From Saprolegnia diclina VS20 (lineage: Eukaryota; Oomycota; Saprolegniomycetes; Saprolegniales; Saprolegniaceae), in NCBI RefSeq assembly GCF_000281045.1, contig NW_008246180.1, positions 18,238 to 55,948 of the forward strand: a stretch of 37,711 bases of DNA, read 5' to 3'. A program made the translations under genes and the position numbers. The notes below the pieces were generated by a model, which was not told the origin of the DNA, searched no databases, and saw only the letters and a program-made list of their open reading frames with translations. Positions 21,400-31,282 of the stretch are shown in pieces. How positions within the stretch are numbered: the first letter of the stretch is position 1; every line of letters begins with the position of its first letter.

Positions 21400-22207
21400 C
21401 GCGCGGTGTCGCTGTCGCCGGCTTGTGATGTGATGATACCCAAGGTGAAGCGGTGGTGGTACCTGCGCGTTCCGGAGCAGAAGGAATAGTGCGATGACCA
21501 GTCACGGAAATGACACGCGCGCGCTTCGCACCATCTGGATCTTGCAAGTTGCACTTGGTCCTGTCATATTCGGGACCTGTCTTGAATTTTAAAAAAGCGA
21601 CTCGAAGCCAACCGAGACAGCGCCGAGTCATCACGAAACTTGGCCGAAGACGGCGACCACGACGACAACGTTGGTCCTGCGGCAGGTACTTGAGAGCTAC
21701 TCGTAGCGTGCCCTGATGACGGTACAATAGAAGGAAGGATTCGCTACTCACACGCCAAGCAGGAAGCGGCAGTTCTTTTCGCTGTCTCTCAGCGCCGAGC
21801 GCCGCAGAGGCGGCCTGCGATGGCGTCATCGGCGCTGGCCGTTGGACTGCACTTGTCCACCTGCCGCCATCTCTACCGCTTCTGCGTTTACAAATCGGTG
21901 GCTGGAATATGCAAATAACGTAGTTGGTAGTGCTGGTTCCTGTCAGAAGTGGGGGCGTATGGGGAGTCTCTGAGAACAAGGCAAATCGGCGATCGCACAT
22001 GGCGCACGTAGACAGACGCTGTGTGCATGGGTTGCTTCAGAACGCTCCATTTTGGTTGCATCTCGGCGTGGCACCCGGCGCTCGATTCGACCCTTCGCGA
22101 TGCCTATCGACTGCCCCGGCGACGAAAAAGGGGCCGTGCCAGCACCCCTTTTTCGGAAGACAAGCGGTAGAAATGCGTCATATTGCCTTTTTCTTTGGTC
22201 GGCGGCG
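21400..22207. other. Divergent intergenic region
   Basis: About 800 bp between the unidentified gene (-) and the TMEM229-like gene (+). A minus-strand frame of about 220 codons covers 21341-22000. It overlaps the first exon of the gene to the left in another frame and its composition is Arg-rich like a shadow frame, so I do not call it. No repeat or motif stands out. Confidence 0.45.
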
Positions 22208-22854
22208 ATGGCATCCATGACACCCTTACCACGCGCGCTCTCATTGCCTCTTGTCGCAGCGGTCGCTGGCGCGTGGTACTATGCGCATCCGCCGAGCGTG
22301 CAGTGGGCCGCCGTCTTTGCGGCCGCGGGCTTCTCGTGCATCGAGTTCTCATGGTATGCGACAACGACTGAGGCGCCCAACGGCGACCTTTCGTTCACGC
22401 CGTTCGCGTCGACTTGCCGCCCGGGGCACACGACGTGGGCCCAGTTCTGGGTACTACGATCTGAAGTATAAACAACCGCTTGACCGTAGTGTAGGCCAAC
22501 GTACTGTACACGCCGCTGCTCCTTTTCACATACCGCACATGGCTGCCGTCGGCCGTTCTGCGCGTCGTCCTCTTCCCGCTCAACATTTGGCTCCTCGAAA
22601 TCATCGAGGGCTACGGGCTCATGCTCCTCTTTGGCCGCAACATTGCGTGGACGTACAACACGCGCGATGCGTACTTCCACAACAACATTCGCACGGGGTT
22701 TGCGCCGCTCTGGTTCCTGCTCGGTCTCGCGCTCGAGGTTATTGGCTACACGCTCGTCGATGGGCTTGGCGAGGCGGCGGCGCAAGCGTTGCCCATCGAG
22801 GTCGCGGTCGCGGGCGCCGGTCTCCTCCATGCGACGCGGTACTACCACGGCTAA
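22208..22854 (+). CDS. Multi-pass membrane protein, TMEM229/CmpB-like
   Basis: Exons 22208-22450 and 22495-22854 (44-bp intron) encode 200 aa. Four to five hydrophobic helices span the protein. The second half reads NIWLLEIIEGYGLMLLFGRN, IAWTYN, then IRTGFAPLWFLLGLALEV. This resembles the TMEM229 family (bacterial CmpB-like putative transporters), where a conserved Glu/Gly helix precedes a W-x-Y element and a second aromatic helix. The transported substrate of that family is not established, so none is given. The intron falls between two helices, as expected. The start is the first ATG of the frame after the intergenic region; an ATG three codons later is equally possible. Confidence 0.7.
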
Positions 22855-23972
22855 GATCCCTGCGTCCCACGCCGCTAGTCAGAGCGTCGTGATCGAATAA
22901 GATGACTACACGGATGTCGAACTACTAATAACGCCGAGTATAATCGTTCGGGTGGTCCTCAGATGTCAACGGCGTCCAGATGTCGAGTGGAAGTCGTGTC
23001 GCAGTACCGACTACGCGCTCATTGATGGATGTGAAAGTCTCTCAGATTGGCGCAGAGGTGCGGTAAGACCGGCTGTGGCTCCTTGACAAGTCAAATTATG
23101 CAATGACAGCTTCAATTACGGTAAGACGGATAAGAGGCTCGATTTGGACACCTCTTCGACAACGACCGCCTTGCCGTGGATGCTTGTGTAACCATGACTC
23201 GTCATCGTACCTGCAGTATTAGCATTGTCCGACCGTCGTCTCTGGACGCGACCCCGTCGCAGGTCTTGAAGGCTGCCACATGGGATCGAACCGTCGACCG
23301 ATTGGAATGATTCGTCTTCAAGGATCGCATTTGCGAAGGCCGGACGCTGGTTGAGAAGCGCGCGTCTCTGCACCGTCGTCGAAGGTGGTACGTTTGGTCA
23401 AAAGCTATTGACGACGTCGATGCTATTTGTTGTTGGTGTCGAGAGGCAGTGCGCTGGGATAGACTATCGAATCATAAAACGCCTGGTACGTTGTGTAATA
23501 GGGTACGAGGACACTTGCCAATTCGTCCTTTGCCGATGACTAGGGACAAATCAATAACGTCAACAGCAGCGTCAACTGATGGCGTCAACCAAGCGCCCGA
23601 GCTGCGCTTGCGCAACCACCTCGCTTTCTGATTCGAGCGTCGCTCGACATTGACGGTGGGATGCAGCCATCTCTATACCCTCGTCGTCTTGTCAGTAGAG
23701 CACTATGCTACCATTGTACACTTTTCCAGTCCGTTGCGGAAGGAAGGGATGTTGAGAAATCGGCCCCGATTCCTCAAATCTGCCAGCTCCAATCTATTTG
23801 GCCAATGCGCACACGACCAGGATAATCACAAGCGCGGATTGGTGGAATAATAGCCAATCAAATCGCTTGTTGAGTTTGAAATTCCATTCTTGGGCGAATC
23901 ACGGACCGCCACTGATGATGATGGTGCTCAACTTCAAGGTGCCACCATCTTCAGCGCGTCGAAGTCGGAACC
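22855..23972 (+). other. 1.1-kb spacer, no gene seen
   Basis: Stops are frequent in all frames and no frame over about 85 codons resembles a family. GATCGAACC near 23284 recalls a tRNA T-loop on the minus strand, but no T-stem or acceptor stem pairs with it. The last part should be the promoter of the hydrolase gene; ATTCCATTCTTGG near 23881 is a weak initiator-like match. Confidence 0.5.
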
Positions 23973-24962
23973 ATGCCCATGGCCATGCTGACGTGGCATG
24001 CGCTGCCGCGCTGGGTGCACCTGCTTCTGCTTGCCAAGGCGTCGGACGGGACACTGCCGCCGCACCTCGCGACCGTCGTGCGCGTCGCTGTCTATGGCAC
24101 CACGCCCCGCCGCCATCCGAACGCAGCGATTGCGCCGGCGCGGCCGCTCGCCGTGCTGCCGCCGTACCACTCGACCGTCTACAACGCGTTATGCGCGCAG
24201 CCCGCGTCGCACATTGTGCTCTTGCACGGCTGGGGCATGAGCTCCAAGGACTGGGCGACGACGGCCAAGAAGCTCGCCGCTGACCACGCGGTGCTCACGC
24301 TGGACTTTTACGGCCATGGCGCGTCACCGTACCTTCCTCACAACGACATGCACGACCCAAACGTCCTCGTGCACCAAGTCCGCGACGCCATCGAGCGCGC
24401 CGGCTGGGCGACGGCGCAGGTGACGATCGCCGGCATCTCGATGGGCTCGGCCATCGCGCTGCGCTACAGCCAGCGACATCCCGACTCGGTGTACGCAACT
24501 GCTTCTCTTCCACGATCCAAAGCTTGATGTATATGGTGTAGGCGCCGCCTCATTTTGCTCTGCGGCGCCGGCATGGCGGTATCTCGCTGGTATGCACTCA
24601 CCGAGACCATGTCGCGCTGGAACAATGCAATGTTGCTGCGCGTCCACGAACTCAATGCGACGTCGCCGTTCTGGCACGTGGTCTTTCACCGTGTGTCGGT
24701 GCTGCGGGCGATGATCAGCCATAGCTACCTCACGCGCCTCACGCCCGAGTACGGCGTCAACCAAAACCTGCTCCAAGCCGAGACGTTGGCCAAGGTCCAC
24801 GCGTGCATTTGGCCAATGGTCGATGTCCTCCACCCGCTGCAGCTCGAACTGTTTGACGAGGCGCCGCAGCATGTGCAGATCGTACCGGGTGTCGACCACG
24901 CGCTCTTTTGTCTCTTGATCAACGACCTCGCACTCCACGCCAAGCCCGAACTGTGGTTGTAG
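23973..24962 (+). CDS. Alpha/beta hydrolase
   Basis: Exons 23973-24490 and 24542-24962 (51-bp intron) encode 312 aa. The oxyanion-hole motif HGWG starts at His85. The nucleophile elbow is GISMGS with Ser156. The catalytic histidine is in GVDHALF (His292). The acid is probably one of the aspartates before it. The splice joins HPDSV to RRLILLCGAG, the usual strand after the nucleophile helix. The N-terminal 80 residues include a hydrophobic helix (WVHLLLLAKAS) that may anchor or shield the site. Substrate is not predictable; an esterase or lipase-like activity is the family expectation. ATG 23979 is an alternative start two codons downstream. Confidence 0.85.
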
Positions 24963-25270
24963 GAATTTGTCATGTTTTTTCAAAATGTGCTGTGAAACGA
25001 CGTCATTTCGTTATATTTTCGTCAACTATCGCGGGCCAAATATGTGTTTTGGCGCTCTTCTTGTAGTGAAGGATCCGTGGTCAACAATGTGAAAATCACC
25101 TTGCCACGGGGCTAGGTCTCGTCAAGAGCGTCAGTCACAACTACCGCGCACCCAGTTAGCTCGAGGTTCGAGACCTGGTATGGCTGCGAGTTACGAGTGC
25201 ACCTGCAACAAAAATGCTGAGTGAGGACACGAAGGTTCATCAATTATTGGCGTTTGGGGGGATCGCTGTC

Positions 25271-25300
25271 GCCGTTGACGGGTTGAGGTCGGTCAACGGC
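25271..25300. promoter_or_regulatory. Inverted repeat GCCGTTGAC / GTCAACGGC
   Basis: Two perfect 9-bp arms at 25271-25279 and 25292-25300 flank a 12-bp spacer and end 2 bp before the TATA box. Each arm contains TTGAC. A dimeric transcription-factor site is the likely role (inference). Confidence 0.6.
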
Positions 25301-25302
25301 GC

Positions 25303-25310
25303 TATAAATA
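25303..25310 (+). promoter_or_regulatory. TATA box TATAAATA
   Basis: A consensus TATA box lies 53 bp upstream of the BART-gene ATG at 25363 and about 30 bp upstream of an initiator-like pyrimidine stretch. TATA boxes are uncommon in oomycete promoters, so this gene may be more tightly regulated than its neighbours (inference). Confidence 0.65.
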
Positions 25311-25362
25311 CCACAACACATAACTGCGAGCTCTCTTCACTTTCAACTTGTAATCAAACGCC

Positions 25363-25831
25363 ATGTCGATCCTCCAGCGCGCCGCCGACTACTGTGCGTC
25401 ACCGGCCTTTGAGCGCGTCTTCGAAGAGTTCGCCGAGTGCGCTGCGTCCCGTACCCAGCACTCGCTCAATTGAGAAATGTAGGGAGCATGCGTCGGCGTT
25501 CTATGATTCGGTCGACTCGGACGACGTCGAGCACAAGCACGAATACAAGGAGTTGCACGATGCCTACCTCAAGATTTTTGAGGATCGGCTGCAAGGTTTA
25601 TCGAATTTTGGTCTTATGAGGACGCTATTGAAGTGGAAATTAGGGTTTCTCGAAGACGAAGGCGGGACGACAGCGCAGTTCTACGCAGCGTGCAAGGACA
25701 TTCTCGATGAAAACGACGACCACGGCGAGTACACGTGGTTTGTCAATCGTCTTCTCGCCTCTATGGAGTACAAGCTTTTTTACGGTCTCATGCGCAACGA
25801 AGCCCGGCAGCAACTCCGTCGTCGCAAGTAA
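25363..25831 (+). CDS. BART-domain protein (ARL2BP/CFAP36-like)
   Basis: Exons 25363-25445, 25483-25595 and 25644-25831 (introns 37 and 48 bp) encode 127 aa, essentially one BART domain. The start reads MSILQRAADYCASPAFERVF. Conserved-looking blocks are EEFAECAAEHASAFYDS, HKHEYKELHDAYLKIFEDRL and NRLLASMEYKLFYGLM, the helical pattern of ARL2BP and CFAP36. These proteins bind ARL2/ARL3-type GTPases and act at the ciliary base, so a flagellar role is inferred. Intron 2 is a multiple of three without a stop, so its retention would insert 16 residues. The 37-bp intron 1 is unusually short but is the only phase-matching choice. A TATA box lies upstream. Confidence 0.8.
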
Positions 25832-25915
25832 AAAACGAAAAAATGCAGCTGACAATTCTGTACATATCCTAGCACTCTCTTCAATGAAATGGTGGTTTTG
25901 TTGGACGAGGGGACC

Positions 25916-25977
25916 GCACAACGCGCACACAGAGTGCTCGCGACCGAGTCGAACAGCTGGAAAGAACAGCGGTGGCC
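25916..25977 (+). repeat. Diverged repeat, copy 1
   Basis: This stretch aligns with 26837-26896 at roughly three quarters of positions, with CAGAGTGC and ACAGCTGGAAA conserved. Read on the minus strand both copies give FPAV followed by an ALC-containing peptide, so the source may once have been coding. Family unknown. Confidence 0.45.
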
Positions 25978-26836
25978 TTAAACTAGTGTAGATGGCAGCG
26001 CGTGGACAGCGCGCCAAACAGGGGACGTGCAGTGTTGTGTTGGTGAGGATCCATCCCTTAGGCAACCGTTGGCTCTTGTTGACGTGCGTACTCCTCTGTG
26101 CTTGGCTTATACAGTTGATGCTCGTGTGAACGTGTGCATTGATTATGATCTTGCGATCGGCATGCAATGGTACAGGCCCACGTCGCCCTTTCAAGCGACA
26201 TACCGACGGTCAGAGCTTCGGGACGATGTTTGCGCTAAGCGCTGGGCGTCCACATCGAGCATTGACACCAAGCTCACTTTTTCAAGACACCAAAGCACGC
26301 CTTTTTCAAGGTTTACGGGCACACTATACGAGGAAGCGAGTGCGTTCGGGGATGACTCGCCGTCGTCAGAGGTCGTCTGCAGAGTTTGCGCCTCCAGAAG
26401 CTGCCTGCCCTTTTCCGATCGCGGGTACCCGTCAATCATCCGGATAAAATTGTGCCCCGGTGTACAACATTTCTCAACGGCGATTTCTTCTGCTGTAGAC
26501 CTCGGTCAATGATGGGACGCAGTGTTTCGGACTCTCCAAAGTGTCCTCTATCAACATGCCAAGTTTCAGCGAGTTGGTTTTCAAACGTGATTTGGGCGAT
26601 TGCGAGCCCTGCGGCGGCGACTGCCACGAGCTTGTCGGCGCGGATTGGCCGAAAAAGAAAATTAATTACACCAATGAAAGAAATTAGAAATATAATTATA
26701 TTACAGTGTGGTCTCAAGTAGAACGCGTATTATTTTAAGCAGACTCGTATCGAGGCCAAGAAGGCTCTAGGTTGGAGCCTCAGTTTGGTCGCATCTAAGT
26801 GCAGCTGTACACGTTGGTCTTCTTGTATGAGTGATT

Positions 26837-26896
26837 GCACAACAAGCAAGCAGAGTGCCCACGAGCGAGGCACAGCTGGAAAAGACAGCGGTCGCC
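26837..26896 (+). repeat. Diverged repeat, copy 2
   Basis: Partner of 25916-25977. It lies just upstream of the RFWD3 promoter motifs. The shared block ends in GACAGCGGT-GCC. Confidence 0.45.
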
Positions 26897-26902
26897 GTCC
26901 AA

Positions 26903-26949
26903 TGCCATATTTAACCACAAATAAACAGTGTCCAAATGCCACATTTAAC
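26903..26949 (+). promoter_or_regulatory. Direct repeats of TGCCANATTTAAC upstream of RFWD3
   Basis: TGCCATATTTAAC (26903-26915) and TGCCACATTTAAC (26937-26949) are 34 bp apart and differ at one base; identity extends a few bases to each side. They end 36 bp before the RFWD3 ATG. The half-site equals that at 14516-14528 upstream of the DHHC gene. Confidence 0.65.
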
Positions 26950-26985
26950 CACATTTACGCGCAAGCAATTTTGGAATTGGCAGGC

Positions 26986-27545
26986 ATGGCGACGGCGACG
27001 GGGTCGGGGACAACGTCGCCGACGGGACGCAAGCGCCGGCGCGAGAGCATCGAGGTATCCGCTTCGCCGTCCACGCGCGAGCATCCTACGGCCGTATGTA
27101 GGCGCTCGAGTGCACGATCTGCTGCGAGTTTTGCACGACGCAGGGCGACCACCGGCTCGCGAGCCTCGCATGTGGCCATTTTTTCGGCCAGAGCTGCATC
27201 GAGCGCTGGGTCAAGACGAGCAAGACGTGTCCAATCTGCAACCGGGTCGTGAAGCGCAACGACGTGCGCATCCACTTCACCGATACGATCGCGGCCGTCG
27301 ACAATGGCCGCCAGGAAGAGTACAACCAAAAGTACTTGGCCGAAAAACAGGCTCGCATGCAGGTACATCCCGTAAGACGACGACACGGACGATGCATCTG
27401 CATGCGCTAGGCCGAGATGGACGTGGCGCGGCTCAAGCTGCAGGTCTCGACGACCACGCAAGAGATCGAGACGCAAAAGCAGCGCATTATGGAGCTGCTG
27501 GCCGAGAACTCGCGGCTCAAGACCGCACCGATCGTTCTCTCGGAC

Positions 27546-27578
<33 letters not shown>

Positions 27579-28964
27579 AAGGATGAGGACGAGGCGGACT
27601 CTGCTTCCCGGCTCGAGTACACGCGCGTGAACGACGTGCCAATTCCTTGCATGGAAGCCCGCGTCTGTGGCTTCTCGTCGACCTGTGACATGGTCTGCAT
27701 TGGCACACGGACGCATGTGTCCAACGACGAAGGCGCCCAGCATGGGCTGCTCCAGGTATCTAGCTACATATCCCTTGTATGAGAGACATATGATGATGGC
27801 GTGTCTAGGTGAGTACCGTGGACGTGCACCACCGCGTGTCGATTCCCTTACACAAGTCGCCTGTCCGCGACCTTGCCTTCTCACATGACGACGCCCTTGT
27901 CGCGACCACAGCATTTGACGCCAAGCTCCTCCTCGTACGCGCCTCCATCTTCTCTTCTTCTAGGACTCTGAGATGTCCTATTTAGACAAGTACCAAGTCC
28001 CACACGTGTGTGCTCAAGTACAACCTCCCGTTTCCTGGCTGGTCGTGCACCTGGGATGCGACCAATCCATTTCTCGTACGCCCTTTCTAGTCGGGTGCGC
28101 AACGAGAATGATGCGACTGGACTGGGTGTAGGTGTACTGTGGTCACCACAATGGCCAGATCTCGGTATTTGATATTCGGCGCACCGGGTCGCCCGTCCAG
28201 AATCTGGCCCACCAGCTCAAGCAGCCTGTGCACTCGATTCGCACCATGCAGCACGGCAATACCAAGGTACGTCAATGTTCCATAGTCCTTTGTTACTAAA
28301 AATGACATGGTTATAGACTATTGTGGCAGCTACGTTTACAGGCGTGTCGATGTGGCATGCGCCGGACGGCGTCACGGTCCCGACCGACCCGAGCTTGAAC
28401 ATGGAAGTGAAAAATTGCTTTTCGATGGGCCACAACCAAGTCCGGCCGACGCAGCTCATCGTTTCGACGCGGACGCAGCTGCCGTCGTCGCCCGCTCAGC
28501 ACTTTGTCTTGTCGGTGCAACACACCAGCAACCAGCTGCAGACGGTGTCCGATGCGGTCGTTCAGGTATCTTGTGAATCTTCCTCAATCTGAAAATGAAC
28601 CAATGGCGCTGGATAGGGTCACCGCACGCCGTCGGCGCTGTCTCGGTCGGCCATGTGGCACCTGCCACGTCAAGGCAGCCCGGTGGTGGCGTCGGCCGAT
28701 GACGAGTCGCACCAGCTGTGGCTCTGGAACACTACGTCTGGTACCGTTGTGCGCAAGCTCGACCCAAAGCTGCCGTCGTCGATCGTCGATGTTCAGCATG
28801 GGATTGTACCGAATGTGGCGGCCGAGCAAGGCTGGCTCGCCGTCATGAGCAAGGAGGCGCTTGTCCTATACAAGTCGACGGCGTCCCCCCTTAGCACCCA
28901 GCGCCCGTCGTCAACGTCATTCTTTGCTTCTCAAGGGCGGCCAACCCAGCGATCGACGGGATAA
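26986..28964 (+). CDS. RFWD3: E3 ubiquitin ligase RFWD3 (RING finger and WD repeat protein)
   Basis: Exons 26986-27054, 27102-27362, 27411-27755, 27809-27934, 27986-28075, 28132-28266, 28317-28565 and 28617-28964 (introns 47-56 bp) encode 540 aa. RFWD3 ubiquitinates RPA and RAD51 at stalled forks in animals. The RING spans residues 27-69 (CTICCEFCTTQGDHRL, ACGHFFGQSCIERW, CPICN). It closely follows the vertebrate RFWD3 pattern, including Gly in place of a usual zinc ligand. A coiled coil and a poly-aspartate run follow. The WD40-like half includes PFPGWSCTWDATNPFL and VYCGHHNGQISVFDIRRTGS. The human protein is about 774 aa; the long N-terminal region before the RING is missing here. Two TGCC direct repeats lie upstream. 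Confidence 0.9.
27544..27585 (+). repeat. (GACGAT)n microsatellite encoding a poly-aspartate run
   Basis: About six GACGAT-type units inside RFWD3 exon 3 encode some twelve consecutive aspartates. The array is a likely site of length variation. Confidence 0.8.
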
Positions 28965-29091
28965 CGCGGTGTTGATTTTGTCCATTTTCTCAGCTGTCAG
29001 GCTGCCACGTGGATCGCGCACCTGATTGGCCGGCCGGTGTTTTACACAGTGGTATTTATGGAGTGTGTGTGAAATATATTTCCCACGTGTG

Positions 29092-29155
29092 TGCCAGCTA
29101 CTAAAAATGGCACATTGGCCGATAGTTGTGGCACGTGTGGCAGATAAATTTGGCA
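29092..29155. promoter_or_regulatory. TGCC/TGGCA motif cluster upstream of the RCC1 gene
   Basis: A 21-bp segment (29092-29112) begins TGCCAGCTAC and ends AAAAATGGCA. A further TAAATTTGGCA lies at 29145-29155, 8 bp before the first ATG. On the other strand these read TGCCATTTTTAG and TGCCAAATTTA, matching the half-site seen upstream of RFWD3 and the DHHC gene. Confidence 0.55.
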
Positions 29156-29162
29156 CTTGCGC

Positions 29163-30699
29163 ATGATGGCGGCCACCATCGTCTTTGCATGGGGCTCTGG
29201 TAGATGTCATTGCATGCTGCAGCCGCGCTCATGGTCCAGTAGGCTCGGACGGACAGCTCGGCCTTGGCGACAGCGCGGACCACGCCGAGCCGCGGCCGCT
29301 CGATCTCGGCGCCTTGCAGAGCCCGGTGGCGCTGACCACGGGCGGCTGCCATAGCGCGGGTACGGCGTCGGTGCTATCTAGGCGCTCTTGCTCAACGCTA
29401 TTCTAGCTGTGGATGCCACTGGCGCGCTATACATGTGGGGCAGCAACGCCCATGCCCAGCTGCATCTTGACGTTCCGACAGCGCAAGCTCCTGTGAAGAT
29501 CGCGATCGAGGTACGCAGTGCGTCCAGACCGTGTCCAAGTGACTTTTGTCCGTGTAGCCGCGCGTCGCGCTTGTGCGCTGCGGCTGGTCACATACCGTCG
29601 CCGTTGCCACGCACGCCGATGGTCTCTCGACGGTCTACAGCTGGGGTAGCAACCAGCACGACCAGCTCGGTCAGACAACGACGTCGGGTGGGCTCTGGAA
29701 GCAGCTACGTCCGCACATTTCCTCAAGCGTACGTAGACAAAGCGGGCCTCGTGCAAAACCCACTGCGCTTTCTCGCGCCTGTGCTGGCCGTTGTCAGTGT
29801 AGCCAGCGGGTGGAAGCACTCGCTCCTTGCGACGAGCGATGGCCGAGTACACATTTGCCTTCTCTCATCAACTGCTCACATGGCGGACGTAGGTGTTTAC
29901 CTGGGGCTATGGTCGGTCGGGCGAGCTTGGACTGGGGCCTAAGACGCTTCGTGCACCGACACCTACATTGGTGCCCATCGACGGAGCCGTCGCCGCCGTC
30001 TACTGCGGGTGGCAGCACTCAGTGTTCCACTTGACGTCCAAGGGTCTTGTCGTTGTTGGCAGCAACCGACACGGGCAGCTCGGGCTCGGCAACGAGGTGC
30101 GTTGCCCGAAATCTAGAAATGTGGGGAAAACTGGAACTGGTCGACTGACCAGAATGCAATGTAGAGTCGCAAGCAAGTCTTCGAACCCACGCCCATACTC
30201 GAAGCAGCTTCCGCCGCGCTGTTTTGCTGTGATCACGTCGCTGTCGGGTGGCATCACGTTCTGGGTGTTCACGATGGCGCCGTGTATTCCTGGGGCAAAG
30301 GCTCGTTCGGTCAGCTCGGTGGGTTGCGTACCTCCTCTCTCTGTCACTCAGATAAGCTTGTTAACGTAGGCCATGATAGCGTCAATGGAGAGCATACACC
30401 GCGCCTCTTGGTCATGGACGAGCGCATCAACCACGTGGCGTGCGGCTCGGAGCATTCGCTTCTTGGTACGTTGACGTGGTAGCATCTCGAACCTCACGTC
30501 GCTTCTACGACCAGTGACAGCAAGCGGCCGACTCTACTCGTGCGGCTGGGGCGAGCATGGGAATCTTGGTCATGGCGACACGCAGAACGTGGCAAGGCCG
30601 ACGCCCGTTGCGTACTTCGACAAGCATCGCCTGCATGTGCTCTCGGCTGTTGCAGCTGGTGCGACCTCGTTTGCTATGGCGACAAGCCAACGCGCATGA
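29163..30699 (+). CDS. RCC1-repeat beta-propeller protein, SERGEF-like
   Basis: Nine exons: 29163-29199, 29243-29359, 29407-29510, 29558-29687, 29737-29846, 29893-30096, 30165-30318, 30370-30465 and 30515-30699 (introns 43-68 bp) encode 378 aa. Seven RCC1 blades are visible by their G-(D/N)-G/QLG signatures: SDGQLGLGDS, ALYMWGSN, VYSWGSNQHDQLGQ, VFTWGYGRSGELGLG, VVVGSNRHGQLGLG, VYSWGKGSFGQLG and LYSCGWGEHGNLGHGD. The late block ACGSEHSLL then LYSCGWGEHG resembles SERGEF, an RCC1-family secretion factor of about 458 aa. RCC1 itself is another possibility, but no nuclear signal or long tail is seen. Most introns fall within blades and all phases close. First exon is only 37 nt. Confidence 0.85.
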
Positions 30700-31282
30700 T
30701 ATGGATAGCCTATCTATTGAGAGATGCTAGAGAATAGAGACGACGAAATGACGGCTGCTAAAGAGCCTGAGTGCAGCTACTTGTTGGCAACGCTGTGGTC
30801 CAAGCACGTTGGTGTACTCGCCAAGGGACTCTGTGGTGGCTGCACGTTTGAGCTACTCGCCACGTAAGACTCGACTCCAACACCTTTGGCCTACGTTTTG
30901 CTGGCGCTCCCGGACCGGCCATGTCGCCGACCGGCGTGCACCGTCTAGCCCGCATGGCCTTGTCTCTGAGCGGTCCACGTCAACACGCGTCGTCTCTGGC
31001 ACGACGCAATCGTCCTCGCTGTCGCCTAATCTCTTGTCTCTCTACCCACTACTGCGATCGACGCGCGCCGGTGCTTGGCGCTTGCTGGCCACCCTTCTCG
31101 TGGCGGCGTCATGGCCGGTCAGCAGCGACGTCAACGGCTGCATCACGTGGCAGCGCATGTCGCAGAGCACCCCGGGGCACCAGAATGTACACAGCATATG
31201 CTGTGTTGACGTATCCAGTGTACGTGCCCCGGTATTTCGAGCCTGTGGGATCTTCAGCATTTTCGAGATTGCACTTGGTCCC
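30700..31282 (+). other. Spacer before glyoxalase II with a possible small gene
   Basis: An ATG at 30748 opens 39 codons (MTAAKEPECSYLLATLWSKH and onward) to GTAAG; splicing over about 84 bp to the acceptor before CCCGCATGG would join a Ser/Thr-rich frame (TRVVSGTTQSSSLSPNLLS). That frame runs without a stop into glyoxalase II. The intron would be longer than all others here and the peptide has no family, so this may be promoter sequence, an extra N-terminal part, or a small gene. I do not call it a CDS. Confidence 0.35.

Larger units (their letters stand above)
24963..25362 (+). other. Promoter region of the BART-domain gene
   Basis: This 400-bp spacer lacks a supported gene. Its 3' part holds the inverted repeat at 25271-25300, a TATA box at 25303-25310 and an initiator-like TCACTTTCAACTT about 30 bp further on. 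Confidence 0.55.
25832..26985. other. 1.15-kb spacer with a diverged repeat pair
   Basis: No supported gene. Two minus-strand frames (26717-26436 and 26439-26191) abut but show no family I know. A repeat at 25916-25977 recurs at 26837-26896. The right end is the RFWD3 promoter with two direct TGCC motifs. Confidence 0.5.

Noticed and set aside
21341-22000. 220-codon minus-strand open frame
   Set aside because: It overlaps the first exon of the 590-aa gene in another frame, is Arg-rich and has no recognisable domain.
23270-23300. T-loop-like GATCGAACC suggesting a minus-strand tRNA
   Set aside because: No T-stem, anticodon arm or acceptor stem can be paired around it.
25150-25190. GGTTCGAGACC resembling a tRNA T-arm
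   Set aside because: The stem is too short and no cloverleaf forms upstream.
26191-26717. Two abutting minus-strand frames that might form a gene
   Set aside because: No splice site joins them convincingly, no family is recognisable and the start region is AT-rich and repetitive.
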